From positions 1 through 64,000 of the forward strand of contig JAEWLQ010000069.1 of NCBI GenBank assembly GCA_023457495.1: a stretch of 64,000 bases of DNA. Direction: 5' to 3'. Below the pieces are notes generated by a model. That model did not search any database, was not told where the DNA came from, and worked only from the letters and a program-made list of their open reading frames with translations. Made by a program: the position numbers and the translations under genes. This DNA comes from Pseudomonadota bacterium. Its GTDB lineage: Bacteria > Pseudomonadota > Gammaproteobacteria > Steroidobacterales > Steroidobacteraceae. Positions 63,618 through 64,000 of this stretch are shown here, in pieces (positions within the stretch are counted from its first letter, which is position 1; each line of letters starts with the position of its first letter).

Positions 63618-64000
63618 CGAACTGGTCCGCGAGTTGCAGCGTGATTGGCAGTCACTCGATTGCGATGCCGATGAGATCGTGCGGCGGCTGCGCCGCAATC
63701 GCTGGACGCCACACCTGGTGCTGGGGCTCGAAATTTTCGGCTGCGTGGTGGCGCTGTGTGTCGGGCTCTGGTTCGCGTGGGTGGCCGTGAACAATTCCGA
63801 ACACCGGTTGTTGTTCACGTTGAGCGCGGGAATCCTGCTGATCGCGGTTCCGGTTTTGGGTGTTGCGACCGCGATGGCGCGCCGCGCGAGCCTGGCGTGG
63901 GACGCCGAGACGCCGGAGTCCATCCTGCGCATCGGGGTGCGCCGTGCGGAAGCGTCGTTGCGAGTGATGCGTGTCGGTCGATGGCATGTCGCCATCATCG
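63610..64000 (+). CDS. membrane protein coupled to the ECF sigma factor, 3'-truncated
   Basis: 130 aa are visible before the window edge. N-terminal soluble part (about 1-35, with many Arg and Asp), then two TM helices (about 37-58 and 68-90). The arrangement (short cytosolic segment, membrane helices, overlap with sigma) fits an anti-sigma factor, but no zinc-binding H-x3-C-x2-C motif is seen, so the class is unclear. The C-terminus lies outside the window. Confidence 0.75.
   Translation, partial: MTDELVRELQRDWQSLDCDADEIVRRLRRNRWTPHLVLGLEIFGCVVALCVGLWFAWVAVNNSEHRLLFTLSAGILLIAVPVLGVATAMARRASLAWDAETPESILRIGVRRAEASLRVMRVGRWHVAII

Overview
The window is 64 kb of high-GC, densely packed chromosomal DNA from a Gram-negative bacterium. 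The evidence for this is lipoprotein, Sec and Tat signal peptides, a TonB-dependent receptor, a hybrid histidine kinase with a BarA-like domain order, and a complete-looking hut locus. The gene mix suggests an environmental, catabolically versatile gammaproteobacterium of the Steroidobacterales/Xanthomonadales type: TonB uptake, many secreted peptidases and esterases, DUF1592/DUF1552 proteins, Rieske oxygenase, HutF-type histidine degradation. That placement is inference; there is no rRNA gene, and the single tRNA does not settle it. I see no prophage, insertion sequence, CRISPR array or integrase.

Layout, left to right. 1-6.1 kb: a C/G homopolymer at the very edge, a truncated alpha/beta hydrolase, a small palindromic REP-like element, and a tightly coupled minus-strand pair of hybrid kinase and REC-GGDEF-EAL protein. 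6.3-6.4 kb: tRNA with CAT anticodon and its own promoter. 6.5-13.4 kb: an S41-like peptidase, a small lipoprotein, a divergent pair (ChaN/TIKI-like protein versus BlaI-M56) with two BlaI-type operators between them, and a divergent MarR / MGT-glycosyltransferase unit. 13.4-20.3 kb: a large Calx-beta/delta-60 lipoprotein, then a beta-propeller NarL-family sensor kinase meeting its likely LuxR-type regulator tail to tail. 20.4-24.1 kb: a five-gene operon whose products all carry export or membrane signals (SMP-30-like, lipoprotein, VOC, ABM monooxygenase, alpha/beta hydrolase). A decayed CysB-like regulator follows.

24.7-31.3 kb: a PotABCD-like ABC importer split over two divergent operons. The solute-binding protein and ATPase are flanked by two metallo-aminopeptidase-like genes, and the two permeases run the other way. 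31.5-37.9 kb: TonB-dependent siderophore-type receptor, DUF1684 protein, TlpA-like thioredoxin and an M14 carboxypeptidase-like protein, closed by a strong UUCG intrinsic terminator. 38.1-45.4 kb: a YeiH-type putative sulfate/sulfite exporter, an M28 peptidase, a LysR regulator, a protein that I read as a DszB-like sulfinate desulfinase (cysteine, histidine, arginine and glycine of that active site present, no signal peptide), then a minus-strand Rieske oxygenase plus [2Fe-2S] ferredoxin with a divergent LysR regulator. This could be an organosulfur (aryl-sulfonate/sulfinate) pathway and is the most interesting region.

45.5-54.2 kb: an NhaC antiporter and the histidine-utilisation locus hutC-hutF (minus) and hutH-hutU-hutD-hutI (plus), with palindromic operator candidates between hutC and hutH. 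The route runs through formimidoylglutamate deiminase, but hutG is not in the window. 54.2-64 kb: an alpha/beta hydrolase, a DUF4097 repeat protein, a DUF1592/DUF1552 pair of the type common in Planctomycetes with a small secreted partner, an amidohydrolase lipoprotein, and an ECF sigma factor with a membrane partner that runs off the right edge.
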